Made by a program: the position numbers and the translations under genes | Origin: Chitinophagales bacterium | Lineage (GTDB): Bacteria; Bacteroidota; Bacteroidia; Chitinophagales; Saprospiraceae | DNA: 44,820 bases | Direction of reading: 5' to 3' | Assembly: GCA_013298845.1 (NCBI GenBank) | Contig: JAAFJN010000021.1 | Span: forward strand, 38,391-83,210 | Notes under the pieces: generated by a model | What the model was told of the DNA's origin: nothing | The model's database searches: none | The model's input: only the letters and a program-made list of their open reading frames with translations | Shown: positions 7,741-15,390 of the stretch, piece by piece | Numbering within the stretch: position 1 is the stretch's first letter | How the letters are laid out: the number at the start of each line of letters is the position of its first letter

Positions 7741-8661
7741 ATGAAAAAAATTCTTTTTCTTTTTATTGTGGCGGTGGTCATCACCGGTTTTAACCGCGAA
7801 AATGAACCGGAAGATGCCGCTGCGTTGGGGCAAATGTTGTTCAACGACCCCATTTTGTCGTCCGACCGCTCCATTGCCTGCGTGAATTGCCATATTCCGG
7901 CTTTTTCATTTGCCGATACCGCCACATTTAGCCGTGGCGTGGGCGGCGCTTTGGGCACCCGCAATGCACCGGCCATTACCAACATGAGCGCGCGTTCGGC
8001 TTTTTTCTGGGATGGCCGCGCCGCTACGCTCGAACAACAGGTGTTGATGCCCATTCAAACCGAAAATGAGATGAATCTGGCGTTGCCCATCGCGGTTGAG
8101 CGATTGCGTGAACACCCCGAATATCGCCGTTATTTCAAAAAAATCTTTGATAAAAAGCCCGATACTACCACTTTGGCCCTGGCTTTGGCGGCTTTTGTGC
8201 GTACTCTCGAAACGGGCAGCACGCCTTTCGACCAATACGTGCGGCGCAACAAAACGGCCATGAGTGAATCGGCCGTTCGCGGGCGGTTTATTTTTATGAA
8301 CAAAGGCAAATGTTTTGATTGCCATTTTACCCCCGATTTTACCGGCGACGAATTTCGCAACATTGGTTTGTACAATAGCACAACCTTAACCGATTTGGGC
8401 CGTTATAACGTTACCAAAAACGAAGAAGACAAGGGGAAATTTAAAGTTCCCGGCCTGCGCAACGTGGCTTTAACGGCACCTTATATGCACAACGGGCAAT
8501 TTAAAACCTTGAAGGAAGTTATTGACTATTATGACCGCCCCGACGATTTTAATCTCCATTCCATCGGGCGGGATACGTTGCTGAACAAACCCCTTGGCCT
8601 TACACCGGAAGAAAAAGTAGATTTGGAGGCGTTTTTACACGCGCTGACCGAAATACAATGA
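7741..8661 (+). CDS. Di-heme cytochrome c peroxidase (CCP/MauG family)
   Basis: A 306-residue exported protein with two CxxCH haem c attachment sites, CVNCH at residues 47-51 and CFDCH at 191-195. This is the two-domain layout of bacterial di-heme peroxidases and MauG-like enzymes. Further family motifs are GQMLFNDPILSSD, GTRNAPAITN, AFFWDGRA (residues 88-95), KVPGLRNVALTAPYMHNG and a C-terminal ALT. It starts with a signal-like stretch (MKKILFLFIVAVVITGF). It would reduce H2O2 in the periplasm or oxidise a protein or metal partner. The CotH-like gene follows after 16 bases on the same strand. Confidence 0.93.
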   Translation: MKKILFLFIVAVVITGFNRENEPEDAAALGQMLFNDPILSSDRSIACVNCHIPAFSFADTATFSRGVGGALGTRNAPAITNMSARSAFFWDGRAATLEQQVLMPIQTENEMNLALPIAVERLREHPEYRRYFKKIFDKKPDTTTLALALAAFVRTLETGSTPFDQYVRRNKTAMSESAVRGRFIFMNKGKCFDCHFTPDFTGDEFRNIGLYNSTTLTDLGRYNVTKNEEDKGKFKVPGLRNVALTAPYMHNGQFKTLKEVIDYYDRPDDFNLHSIGRDTLLNKPLGLTPEEKVDLEAFLHALTEIQ

Positions 8662-8677
8662 TTCCAATTTCTAAAAA

Positions 8678-10027
8678 ATGCGCTTTACTCCCCTAATATT
8701 CGCCCTATTTTCGGCTTTTGTGGCCCATGCCCAGGAAGAAGATACCCTGCACATTCAATCATCGTTGCCTATTGTCAAAATCAATACCAACGGCTGGTTG
8801 ATTTTTGACGAGCCAAAAATTCCGGGAACCATCGCGATTATTTACAAAGGCAACGGCGAATTGGCGTCCAGCCAAGACACTAATTACTACTTTGAAAGCC
8901 CTATCGGGGTCGAATTGCGCGGCAAAACCTCGCAGTTGTTGTCGGAAAAAAAGCCTTACGCCCTCGAAACCCGCGATGCCAACGGTAAAAAACGCGGCGC
9001 TTCGTTGCTCGGAATGCCCGAAGAACACGATTGGGTGATGCTGGCCCCCTACGCCGACAAATCACTCGTGCGCGATTTGTTCGGATTTGGCCTGGCGGCG
9101 CGTTTTAACCACCTCGGCTATATACCCAGGATGCGTTTTATCGAATTGTACATCAACGAAGAGTACAAAGGGATTTACATTTTGGGGGAAAAAATTAAAC
9201 GCGACGAAGGGCGGCTCAATATCGCCGATTTTAGCGCCGATACAACAATCAACAGTTTTGTGATCAAACTCGATAAAGAGTCGGGTTTTGTGTTGAACGA
9301 ATATTTTAATTCGCGAATCAGGCCCCGCTACGCACTCGACCGCCAAGTGGTTCGTTACCTCTACCACCACCCCAAACCCGAAAATATTACCCCCAAACAG
9401 GCCAAATACATCAAAGGATGGGTTCAGGCGCTGGAAGATACCCTCAGCAGTCCCAATTTCGCCGATCCCAACGGCGGTTATCGGCGCTTGTTGGACGTAC
9501 CTTCTTTCGTTGATTTTTTCCTGATGAACGAACTCTGCCGCAACGTGGACGGGCTGCGCATCAGTACGTATTTTCACAAAGACGATGACCGAATTGACCC
9601 CAAACTCCACGCCGGACCGGTGTGGGATTATAACCTGTCCTTTGGCAACGCCGACTATTGCAACGGTTACATGACCGAGGGTTGGGCCTACGATTTTAAT
9701 AAAGTATGCGGTAAAGACTACTGGCTGGTGCCGTTTTGGTGGGAACGCCTCCGCGAAGACCCCGCTTTTCGCCAAATGACCGCCGACCGCTGGCAAACAC
9801 TCCGCGCCACTACTTTATCCAACGAGGCCATTGCGCAATTGGTGGATGACCTGAGCGGACAACTTAAAAACGGCCCGGCCGAGCGCAATTTTCAACAATG
9901 GGATGTTATGGGTAAAAAAATCTGGCCCAATTATTTCGTGGGCAAAACCTGGGAAGAAGAGGTTGAACAGTTGAAAAAATGGACCATCGCTCGCGCTACG
10001 TGGCTGGATGTAGCGATTGTGAAATGA
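8678..10027 (+). CDS. CotH kinase family secreted protein
   Basis: A 449-residue protein with a signal peptide (residues 1-18, ending VAHAQ) and a CotH-type protein-kinase-like domain. Recognisable family blocks are GVELRGKTSQ, KKPYALETRD, LLGMPEEHDWVMLAPYADKS, YKGIYILGEKIKRD, DFFLMNELCRNVDGLRIS and GPVWDYNLSFGNADY, the last carrying the DxxxxFGN-like metal-binding motif. CotH of Bacillus spores phosphorylates coat proteins; the bacterial secreted homologs are poorly characterised. It probably shares the upstream peroxidase transcript. A repeat array begins 14 bases after the stop codon. Confidence 0.88.
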   Translation: MRFTPLIFALFSAFVAHAQEEDTLHIQSSLPIVKINTNGWLIFDEPKIPGTIAIIYKGNGELASSQDTNYYFESPIGVELRGKTSQLLSEKKPYALETRDANGKKRGASLLGMPEEHDWVMLAPYADKSLVRDLFGFGLAARFNHLGYIPRMRFIELYINEEYKGIYILGEKIKRDEGRLNIADFSADTTINSFVIKLDKESGFVLNEYFNSRIRPRYALDRQVVRYLYHHPKPENITPKQAKYIKGWVQALEDTLSSPNFADPNGGYRRLLDVPSFVDFFLMNELCRNVDGLRISTYFHKDDDRIDPKLHAGPVWDYNLSFGNADYCNGYMTEGWAYDFNKVCGKDYWLVPFWWERLREDPAFRQMTADRWQTLRATTLSNEAIAQLVDDLSGQLKNGPAERNFQQWDVMGKKIWPNYFVGKTWEEEVEQLKKWTIARATWLDVAIVK

Positions 10028-10041
10028 GAAGACGGCGGTCT

Positions 10042-10285
10042 AATTTTGAACACCGAACACCGAACGCCGAACACCGAATTTTGAACATCGAACGCCGAAC
10101 ACCGAATTTTGAACACCGAAATAATATTTAATTGGATAAGGCTAACATACTCCGTAATTACATGTGGCTTTTAGGATTGGTGATTGAATATGATGAGGTC
10201 GTCTCATGGGCAAATACTTCGGTGTTCGGCGTTCGGTGTTCGATATTCGACGTTCGATGTTCAAAATTCGATGTTCAAAATTCTA
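10042..10285. repeat. Pair of inverted GAACACCGAA/TTCGGTGTTC repeat arrays
   Basis: The left array (10042-10120) is made of short units such as GAACACCGAA, CGAACGCCGAACACC and AATTTTGAACA. The right array (10217-10283) is the same family in reverse complement (TTCGGTGTTCGGCGTTC, ATTCGATGTTCAAAATT). About 95 bases of AT-rich unique sequence lie between. The pair can fold into a long imperfect hairpin exactly between two convergent genes. It touches the stop codon of the methyltransferase gene. No gene is apparent in the loop. Confidence 0.75.
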
Positions 10286-11449
10286 CAACCGCTCGCACAC
10301 CACCACCACCTTACCCACTTCGGCAACTGTTACCCCAAACAAATACACGTCGCCGCCGTCTTTGAGTTTTAGTTTTTTGCGCATGTTGTCCACCGAATCC
10401 GGGAAATTGCGCACCGCGATATTGGCCTTGCCTTCCGGGATATAGGTTTGTACCGCCCGCGCATCGTACTTAACCGTGGCGATTACCCGAAAACGGCGCG
10501 CCGGGAGGTCCAAAACCGGCTGTTCCGAGGTGTAAACGTGCGTATGGGTATCCAATTTTAACAAGCCGTAATGGGTGCCAAAACTGTGAAAAACACCCGC
10601 TTTCATCACCGAAGCGTTGGGTTCGTACAGGTATTGCAGCGGCGCAGACAGGGGCGTGTGGGTGGTTTGTTCCTGCGCAAAAGTGGTGCGAAATACCAGG
10701 TCGGTTTTGCCCAGTTCCACACAAATGACCTCCGGCGAGATAACCGGGGCGGCGTTGTTGTCGAGCAGGTACAATACTTCTTTACATTCGTTGTTGACCG
10801 ATACCACCCAAACCTTCGTTACGCTGCGCAGTTGTTTCAACGCCAGCGCAATATCCATCATGGGGGAGGTTTTGACCAAGATTTTATCCGAAATCCGGCT
10901 CAACGGTTCCTGTAAGGCCACAATATCGGGGGTGCAGTCGGTAAGCAGAAAAACCCGGTTTTTGTGTTGGTCGCGCCGCGCCGGGTCCATGTAGATCAGG
11001 TCGTAGTTTTGCGGCGTACGGGCCACAAAATCGGCGGCATCGGCGTGGTGAACGGCAATGTTGTGTGCGCCCAAAACGCCGAAATTATGATTGGCCAGGG
11101 CGCACAATTCGGCGGATTGCTCCACGTAATCGAGGTGTTGAAAAGAATTGGCCCAAAAATAACTGTCAATACCCATACCGCCCGTCAAATCGGCGATTCG
11201 GGCACCGGAGAACAAACTGGCTTTAAACCGGGCCGTTCGTTCCGACGACGATTGTTCCACCGACAAACCGGGCGGAAAACGCAATTGGGTATTGTACCAA
11301 AGGGGAATTTTATCCTTTACCTTACGCAGGGCTTCGATTTGCGCCACTGCGTAAGGTACATCAACGTCGGGGTAGCGCTGGGCACTGAGCAAAAGCCGGT
11401 GCAGATCCGCTGCCTCTATATGTTGAAGAATAAAGGAGGCGGTATTCAT
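10283..11449 (-). CDS. Class I SAM-dependent methyltransferase with C-terminal THUMP-like domain
   Basis: A 388-residue protein. An N-terminal helical part is followed by a Rossmann-type methyltransferase core with motif I ADLTGGMGID (residues 86-95) and the catalytic-loop motif MDPARR (154-159). The C-terminal region (about 290-388, YDARAVQTYIPEGKANIAVRNFP) resembles the THUMP-like domain found with this family in Bacteroidota. By its DPxRR motif and domain order it probably modifies RNA, but the target is not established. Its ATG overlaps the stop of the TonB-domain gene as TAATG, indicating translational coupling. Confidence 0.8.
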   Translation of the reverse strand: MNTASFILQHIEAADLHRLLLSAQRYPDVDVPYAVAQIEALRKVKDKIPLWYNTQLRFPPGLSVEQSSSERTARFKASLFSGARIADLTGGMGIDSYFWANSFQHLDYVEQSAELCALANHNFGVLGAHNIAVHHADAADFVARTPQNYDLIYMDPARRDQHKNRVFLLTDCTPDIVALQEPLSRISDKILVKTSPMMDIALALKQLRSVTKVWVVSVNNECKEVLYLLDNNAAPVISPEVICVELGKTDLVFRTTFAQEQTTHTPLSAPLQYLYEPNASVMKAGVFHSFGTHYGLLKLDTHTHVYTSEQPVLDLPARRFRVIATVKYDARAVQTYIPEGKANIAVRNFPDSVDNMRKKLKLKDGGDVYLFGVTVAEVGKVVVVCERL

Positions 11450-12552
11450 TACCAGCCGCAGACTAATTTTCTAATTTGTTCAAACCAGGTATAACCCAAA
11501 ATCGCGCGAATGCGGCCGTAATCGGCGCAGGCTTCCTCGGTTTTGCCTTCGTTGAGCAACATGGTACCGCGATAATACAAAAACTCAGTATTGTCGGGCG
11601 ACAAGGCTAAGGCTTCGGTGAATTTTTGGATAGCCTCGGTGTTTTTTTGGCTTTCACTCAAAACAACGCCCTCGTCGGCCAGTAGCATGGCTTTGTCAAA
11701 GGCTTCGTTTTTGGCCTTGCAACCGGGGGCTTCCGATTTAAAAACGGCGCGGAACGGAATGGTCGCCGGTACCGGGCGGCCCTGATAAGTAGCCGGAGTC
11801 CACATATTAGCGGTGCCGTTGGCCAACATAATCCCGTTGAACTGGAAATCACTGCCCAGATTGTTAAAATCCAGTTGATTTTCGACGTTCACCGTGCCGT
11901 TGGGGCGGACCAGCAAAGAGTATTCAACCACGCCGGTTTTGCAACTGTCTTTGTACGAAGCGGGGTAATCCAACTGCTCCAGGATATACTTGAACAACGC
12001 ATCGTCTCCCTTTTTAAAGGCGATGGGCGTTTCAATATTGGTATAAACGGTGTCGCCACCGTCGGTAAAGGTATACGGTAACGCTTCGGTGAGTTTGAAG
12101 CGGAAGGGCAGGGCTTTGCGCGCCCGCACGGGTTTGCCACCGATCAGGCCGGGCTGCCAGCGCAAACCGAGGGTATCCAGCGTCTGTAAAATGCGCAAGG
12201 CTTCTTTGCCGCAACCACCGCCAATGTCTTTCATGATTTTGATGCTGCTCATGCGACCGGTGGGTTCGATGGTCATTTGCATCACCACCGTTCCCTGGAT
12301 ATTTTCTTCGCGGGCGGCCATGGGGTACACCACATTTTGCGACATCATGCGCATGAGGTTGTATTCGCCGCAGGCGCGGGCGCTGTCTTGGGTCCAGCCA
12401 GGGTGCAATTCCAGCGCGCAAGATTTCATGAGGGGGTAGGGAAGGAGTTCGGGGGCGTCGTAGATTGTGGTATCAGCAGCAGCGGCGGTTTGCGCCGAAA
12501 CACCGCTTACGGTGAAAAGAATGCCAAGGACAAGACTAACAAGTTTTTTCAT
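11449..12552 (-). CDS. Secreted protein with two TonB C-terminal-like domains and a TPR
   Basis: A 367-residue exported protein with a signal peptide (residues 1-20, ending GVSAQ). A first TonB-CTD-like domain (about 75-155) shows YPMAAREENIQGTVVMQMTI and KALPFRFKL. A second, more divergent one (about 195-270) shows VVEYSLLVRPNGTVNVENQL and IPFRAVFK. A C-terminal TPR pair (about 295-350) contains AIQKFTEALALSPDNTEFLYYRG. There is no N-terminal membrane helix plus Pro-rich span as in a classical TonB energy transducer, so it is probably a periplasmic adaptor rather than TonB itself. It is coupled to the downstream methyltransferase by a TAATG overlap. Confidence 0.8.
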   Translation of the reverse strand: MKKLVSLVLGILFTVSGVSAQTAAAADTTIYDAPELLPYPLMKSCALELHPGWTQDSARACGEYNLMRMMSQNVVYPMAAREENIQGTVVMQMTIEPTGRMSSIKIMKDIGGGCGKEALRILQTLDTLGLRWQPGLIGGKPVRARKALPFRFKLTEALPYTFTDGGDTVYTNIETPIAFKKGDDALFKYILEQLDYPASYKDSCKTGVVEYSLLVRPNGTVNVENQLDFNNLGSDFQFNGIMLANGTANMWTPATYQGRPVPATIPFRAVFKSEAPGCKAKNEAFDKAMLLADEGVVLSESQKNTEAIQKFTEALALSPDNTEFLYYRGTMLLNEGKTEEACADYGRIRAILGYTWFEQIRKLVCGW

Positions 12553-12581
12553 AGTGTGATATGTGTGCGAAATAAGGGGCG

Positions 12582-12589
12582 CAAAAGTA
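12582..12589 (-). promoter_or_regulatory. TACTTTTG -7 element of the TonB-domain/methyltransferase operon
   Basis: On the minus strand TACTTTTG matches TAnnTTTG and lies 30 bases upstream of ATG 12552. A -33 TTTG at standard spacing is not clear. Confidence 0.55.
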
Positions 12590-12906
12590 TAGGTTTTTGC
12601 TCAAAAAAATAAAGCCCTGTCACATTTGACAAGGCTTTTAAAATATAGTCCCATGAACATTTTCGATATTATGCTGAGCGTAGCCCAGATTTTGGCTTTG
12701 ATGCGATTTTTTTGTTAAAAAACCTGGCAGCCGGGGTATAATTTCGACCAAAATAAGTCGAAGGTTATTTAGTTTTTAATTTGGAGGGTTCCGTTTTGGA
12801 TGCTAATTGTAACTGTTTTATTCATATCCATACTAGATTTATAATGTGTGGTGAAAATTTTTTTTACAAAAAAGTGAAAATCGGTGGACAATATAAATTT
12901 GTTGTC

Positions 12907-12914
12907 TATCTTTG
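12907..12914 (+). promoter_or_regulatory. TATCTTTG -7 element of a candidate small RNA
   Basis: An exact TAnnTTTG match in the AT-rich region with no gene in the following 700 bases. It is followed after about 105 bases by a strong plus-strand terminator. The -33 element is weak. Confidence 0.5.
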
Positions 12915-12920
12915 ACCCGA

Positions 12921-13051
12921 CTTTGACATTAAAATATTTCGGTATATAGTTTAATATCTTTTTTTAATCCGTAACGGCAGATCCGTTATAATCCCATGCA
13001 CATCCAGTTAAATGGACTAGACCGGTCGCTCCAACGATCGGTCTTTTTTTT
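12921..13051 (+). ncRNA. Candidate ~130-nt structured small RNA, unrecognised family
   Basis: The element is bounded by the TATCTTTG -7 element at 12907 and the intrinsic terminator at 13019-13051. Inside are an AT-rich 5' part, a hairpin TAACGG-CAGAT-CCGTTA (12972-12988), the 12-mer TCCCATGCACAT (12992-13003) and a small hairpin TCCA/TGGA (about 13002-13015). A reading frame from ATG 12996 would run through the terminator and encode an unremarkable peptide of about 42 residues, so I favour a non-coding RNA. It matches no RNA family I can name. The boundaries are inferred from the promoter and terminator only. Confidence 0.45.
13019..13051 (+). terminator. Strong intrinsic terminator with no coding gene upstream
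   Basis: The stem AGACCGGTCG (13019-13028) pairs with CGATCGGTCT (13035-13044) with one G-T wobble. The loop is CTCCAA and seven further T's follow. On the plus strand there is no protein gene for several kilobases upstream, so it most likely ends the candidate small RNA. Confidence 0.8.
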
Positions 13052-13129
13052 ACGGGTATTTGTTTGGCAATACTATCTTTTTTGGTATCGCCAAACAAAT
13101 GCCTGTATTGGTAAAATCCCATGAACATA

Positions 13130-13559
13130 TCCAAAACAACCAACTAATTCTCGTTTGAATCAATTATCCGTTGTTTGATAATACAAAAGTGCGGCGGCGT
13201 AATTTTTCTACCAAAGACATTTTTAAGGACTTGTGAAGATTAATTTTTTATTTTTAGTTGACAAAATATTGTTTATCAATGGTTTGTATTGTTTGAAAGT
13301 GAATTTTTTTCTTTTAAAAATGGCTTGTTTTTTGGTAAAAAAAATTTACAAACTACTGTTTTTGGGGTAACAATTGTTTAAAAATTGTGGGTTAGGGGGG
13401 ATTTTGATCTGTTGGGACGGGGTAGGGAATGGCAAATGCTTTTCAACCCTTTTAATGTGGGGGTAAGTAATAAATACAGATTGCTCTGACATAAATTAAC
13501 CTTTCGAGACAGTTTTTTTAGGCAGTTTATTATATTCTATTTTTTACCCAAACCCTCTT
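13130..13559. other. AT-rich gene-free region with one operator-like dyad
   Basis: No coding frame of credible composition is visible. The sequence is dominated by A/T runs, unlike the flanking genes. A 22-bp imperfect dyad, TTGACAAAATATTG then TTTATCAA, lies at 13258-13279 and could be a repressor site, but nothing else supports that. The tract runs up to the promoter shared by the darTG operon. Confidence 0.4.
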
Positions 13560-13567
13560 TACCTTTG
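13560..13567 (+). promoter_or_regulatory. TACCTTTG promoter of darTG, inferred original promoter of the HHH gene
   Basis: An exact TAnnTTTG match. It is followed by the left direct repeat, whose copy at 15370 carries the start codon of the helix-hairpin-helix gene. No TAnnTTTG is present upstream of the right copy. The element therefore probably belonged to the downstream gene and now drives darT, about 100 bases away. Confidence 0.6.
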
Positions 13568-13573
13568 TTCCTC

Positions 13574-13594
13574 ATTTAGGATATTTATGCTGCG
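13574..13594 (+). repeat. Left 21-bp direct repeat flanking darTG
   Basis: Identical to 15370-15390. It begins ATTTAGGATATTTATG and ends CTGCG. The similarity extends about six bases further left (TTCCTC) with one base inserted in the other copy. The left copy contains ATG CTG CGC ACA TGA (13587-13601), a fossil of the downstream gene's start cut off after four codons. Confidence 0.9.
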
Positions 13595-13668
13595 CACATG
13601 AAGGGTTTAATTGCTACAAGTGGAAAGGAGACTCGAATGCCGCAAAATGAATAAAAAAAACGAAACCT

Positions 13669-14310
13669 ATGCCGAAACCCGCTGAAATATGGCTTTATCG
13701 CATGACGCACGTGGATAACCTGCCGCATATCCTTCGGCAGGGTTTGGTTGTTGCCACATCTCCGAGCGCTGCCCCCAACTTTCTGCCGATTGGAGACCAA
13801 AGCCTGATTGGGGTACGTAAAGACTTGGATGCTCCTAATCCGCCGGGTGGAAAATTTAGCGAATACATACCTTTTTATCTGGGACACCACAGCCCTATGT
13901 TGTACCAAATCGCAACAGGTTATGAAGGCGTGAAAAAAATACCCCAGTCAGACATAGTATATATCGTGGTAAATCATCAATGTATTGTGCAAAATGGTCT
14001 GCATTGGTTTTACACCGATGGGCATGCGCGGCACGGAATGACCCGGTTTTATACCGATGAATCCGGCTTTGATGACTTAGATTGGGAGGCTATTTACGCC
14101 ACACAATGGCGCAACACCGAAGACGACCCTGACAGGCAACGCAAAAAACAGTCTGAGTACTTGGTGAAGAGCAGTGTCCCCATTGCGTGTTTTGCATATT
14201 TTTTAACTTTTGACGAACAGTCTAAACAAAAAGTTGAATCTTTGCAGGCTATTGCAAAAACTGCCATTCCGATAAAAATTTCAAAACAGGCCTATTATGA
14301 TCACTTATAA
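13669..14310 (+). CDS. darT: DarT, ssDNA ADP-ribosyltransferase toxin
   Basis: A 213-residue DarT (DUF4433) protein. DarT transfers ADP-ribose from NAD+ to thymidine bases in single-stranded DNA, blocking replication. It acts as a toxin and anti-phage effector. Seen here: IWLYRMTHVDNLPHILRQGL near the N-terminus, the family block FSEYIPFYLGHHSPMLYQIATG (residues 64-84, shown in part as FSEYIPFYLG), an arginine at 50 in IGVRK matching the NAD-binding arginine region, and QSEYLV with E163 as the probable catalytic glutamate. All expected elements are intact, so the toxin is probably active. It overlaps darG by 14 bases. The leader holds two mini-frames, MLRT (13587) and MPQNE (13637, after an AAAGGAG). 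Confidence 0.95.
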   Translation: MPKPAEIWLYRMTHVDNLPHILRQGLVVATSPSAAPNFLPIGDQSLIGVRKDLDAPNPPGGKFSEYIPFYLGHHSPMLYQIATGYEGVKKIPQSDIVYIVVNHQCIVQNGLHWFYTDGHARHGMTRFYTDESGFDDLDWEAIYATQWRNTEDDPDRQRKKQSEYLVKSSVPIACFAYFLTFDEQSKQKVESLQAIAKTAIPIKISKQAYYDHL

Positions 14311-15355
14311 AACGGGCGATATGCTGGCGGCGCCAGTGGAAGCATTAGTCAATACCGTCAATACGGTGGGCGTAATGGGTAAGGGGATTGCCCTACAGTT
14401 CAAGGAGCGGTTCCCGGAGAACTACAAGGCTTACGTTGCGGCGGTTAAACGAGGTGAAGTAGTCGTTGGCAGTATGTTGGTAACAACGTTAAATCGAATG
14501 GATCAACTGCGTTACCTCATTAATTTTCCGACCAAACAGCATTGGAAGTCGCCCTCTAAACTGGATTTTATTCAGGAAGGACTGCGCGATTTGCGTCGTA
14601 CACTACTGGATTTAGAAATCCGTTCGGTGGCTCTCCCGCCTTTGGGTTGTGGCAACGGTGGCCTGGATTGGGCAATGGTAAAACCAATGATTGAAGCGGC
14701 CCTTTCTGATCTGGACGTGGATATTCAGGTGTATGAACCATCGGCAGCGGTACTGACGCGTTTGGAAAATGAAGCGGCTCCAAAGCCGGTAAAACTTACG
14801 CCGCCCCGCGCCATGATGCTTAGTTTGCTCTACCATTACCGGCAATTGGGTGAGTACGCCAGTGAGTTTGCCGCCGAAAAATTGATGTATTTCCTTCAAC
14901 GGGTTGGTGAACCACAACTTCAACTTAATTTTCAGAAACATTTTTACGGGCCTTATTCCGGCAAGGTGCGGCATGTATTGTATGCGCTAAACGGTCAGTA
15001 TTTAAATGGCGTTTCGGACAAAAGTAATCGGCCTTTTGATCCGATAGAACTTCATCTTGACCGAATGGAAGAAGTGAAGCAATTTGTTGCAGAACAAACC
15101 AGTGCGAGCCAACGGACGCGATTGGAAATGTTACTCGAACTTTTGGATGGTTTTCAATCTCCAGCCGGGTTGGAGTTATTGGCCTCCCTTGATTTTCTGA
15201 TTCTTGAACATAAAAGTTTTGACATTGGATTATTGGGCAATGCTTTGAAAATATGGTCGGGTCGCAAAAAACGGCTTTTTACCGATCACCAAATTGCGGT
15301 GGCTTTAAAACGGCTCCAAGCCTATAAAACCGTATTGTACCCTGAAATGCTATAA
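14297..15355 (+). CDS. darG: DarG, macrodomain antitoxin
   Basis: A 352-residue antitoxin. The N-terminal macrodomain (about residues 1-155) removes ADP-ribose from DNA. Visible motifs are ALVNTVNTVGVMGKGIALQF (residues 17-36), INFPTKQHWKSPS with K80, which aligns with the catalytic lysine described for Thermus DarG, and LPPLGCGNGGLDW. The C-terminal part (about 165-352) resembles the DarG C-terminal domain that binds and blocks DarT directly. The ATG lies inside the end of darT, so the toxin is read first and coupled to its antitoxin. The stop codon is 27 bases before the next gene, with no terminator between. Confidence 0.95.
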   Translation: MITYKTGDMLAAPVEALVNTVNTVGVMGKGIALQFKERFPENYKAYVAAVKRGEVVVGSMLVTTLNRMDQLRYLINFPTKQHWKSPSKLDFIQEGLRDLRRTLLDLEIRSVALPPLGCGNGGLDWAMVKPMIEAALSDLDVDIQVYEPSAAVLTRLENEAAPKPVKLTPPRAMMLSLLYHYRQLGEYASEFAAEKLMYFLQRVGEPQLQLNFQKHFYGPYSGKVRHVLYALNGQYLNGVSDKSNRPFDPIELHLDRMEEVKQFVAEQTSASQRTRLEMLLELLDGFQSPAGLELLASLDFLILEHKSFDIGLLGNALKIWSGRKKRLFTDHQIAVALKRLQAYKTVLYPEML

Positions 15356-15369
15356 CTCAACATTCCTCT

Positions 15370-15390
15370 ATTTAGGATATTTATGCTGCG
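15370..15390 (+). repeat. Right 21-bp direct repeat, containing the start of the HHH gene
   Basis: Identical to 13574-13594. It includes the ATG (15383) and the first codons of the helix-hairpin-helix gene. Together the two copies bracket the darTG cassette (period 1796 bases). No inverted terminal repeats or recombinase are seen. Confidence 0.9.

Larger units (their letters stand above)
12611..13128 (+). other. Three hairpins each followed by TCCCATGnACAT
   Basis: In this gene-free region the 12-mer TCCCATG(A/C)ACAT occurs three times on the plus strand, at 12649-12660, 12992-13003 and 13117-13128. Each copy follows a stem-loop by 3-13 bases. The stem-loops are 12611-12622/12627-12638 (AAAGCC...GGCTTT), 12972-12977/12983-12988 (TAACGG/CCGTTA) and 13055-13073/13084-13103 (about 19 bp with a few mismatches). 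The ATG inside each copy opens only short reading frames (21, about 42 and 8 codons). I do not recognise the family. It may be a repeated small-RNA or leader element. Confidence 0.5.

Noticed and set aside
10124-10216. Remnant of a four-helix-bundle or other small gene between the two GAACACC arrays
   Set aside because: Translations of both strands show no frame with recognisable similarity, and stops occur in all useful frames.
12652-12717. Short frame MNIFDIMLSVAQILALM from the first TCCCATG copy, as a possible small toxin or leader peptide
   Set aside because: Only 21 codons, with no convincing ribosome binding site. The other two copies of the motif do not encode similar peptides, so the conservation is at the nucleotide level.
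13595-15369. darTG cassette as part of a transposon or integron
   Set aside because: No transposase or integrase, no terminal inverted repeats and no attC-like structure were found. Only the direct repeats support insertion.
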